This document shows positions 5,299 through 5,315 of a stretch of DNA of 5,315 bases, piece by piece (position 1 is the first letter of the stretch; each line of letters starts with the position of its first letter). The notes below the pieces were generated by a model. The model searched no databases. It saw only the letters and a program-made list of their open reading frames with translations, and was not told the origin of the DNA. The stretch is from JAWXBM01 sp964602895 (GTDB lineage: Bacteria > Pseudomonadota > Gammaproteobacteria > Xanthomonadales > SZUA-36): contig CAZRTG010000223.1 of the NCBI GenBank assembly GCA_964602895.1, positions 1 through 5,315 of the forward strand, in the 5' to 3' direction. A program made the position numbers and the translations under genes.

Positions 5299-5315
5299 CT
5301 CTGATTTATTCAGAG
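5299..5315 (-). terminator. Hairpin at the window edge: possible terminator or IS end
   Basis: CTCTGA (5299-5304) and TCAGAG (5310-5315) form a 6-bp stem with a five-base loop. Read on the minus strand the stem is followed by TTTTCC, so it could be a weak intrinsic terminator for a leftward gene beyond the window. Alternatively, GGAAAACTCTGATTTATTC looks like the start of an insertion-sequence terminal repeat; TTAG just before it would fit the YTAR target of IS5-group elements. The adjacent sequence is needed to choose between these. Confidence 0.3.

Larger units (their letters stand above)
4996..5315. other. Upstream spacer of the carbonic anhydrase gene
   Basis: About 320 bases to the window end hold no gene that I can support. 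The right 224 bases (5092-5315) are clearly non-coding in appearance. The part 4996-5091 is either leader or an N-terminal extension of the carbonic anhydrase. A promoter for that gene should lie here on the minus strand, but no convincing -35/-10 pair was found. A 12-bp palindrome and a hairpin at the window edge are listed separately. A 67-codon frame at 4992-5195 on the minus strand has no recognisable similarity and is taken as chance. Confidence 0.5.

Overview
The window reads as an ordinary chromosomal segment of a proteobacterium, most likely a gammaproteobacterium. The beta-class glutathione S-transferase and the type II beta-carbonic anhydrase both align closely, from memory, with their E. 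coli counterparts, and an SMR transporter end, a MarC-family protein and a zeta-crystallin-type quinone reductase sit beside them. Base composition looks moderately GC-rich throughout and no gene stands out as foreign. No phage, CRISPR, RNA gene or complete transposon was seen.

Layout from left to right: the 3' half of an SMR (Gdx/SugE-like) transporter on the plus strand (1-159); a repeat-filled spacer (160-349) with a long perfect inverted repeat, two copies of a GGGGTCTGACCCC-type module and a run of nine C; a beta-class GST (350-943, plus); a convergent MFS permease of uncharacterised function (957-2273, minus, possible GTG start at 2375); a short divergent control region; a 47-codon leader ORF (2440-2583) with an excellent ribosome binding site, overlapping by ATGA the start of a MarC-family membrane protein (2580-3248, plus); a convergent quinone oxidoreductase (3286-4257, minus); a second long hairpin repeat (4277-4358); a beta-carbonic anhydrase (4345-4995, minus, possibly extended to 5091); and an upstream spacer to the window end with a 12-bp palindrome and a terminal hairpin.

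The genes do not form one pathway. The carbonic anhydrase and quinone reductase are co-oriented, 87 bases apart, and could share a transcript. The GST and quinone reductase fit general electrophile and redox detoxification, and the SMR and MFS proteins are transporters.

The most interesting content is non-coding or at gene edges: a family of GGGGTCAGA-bearing inverted repeats present at two loci, each at the 3' end of a gene and in one case supplying the stop codon, and the coupled leader ORF before marC. I found no convincing new multi-gene system.
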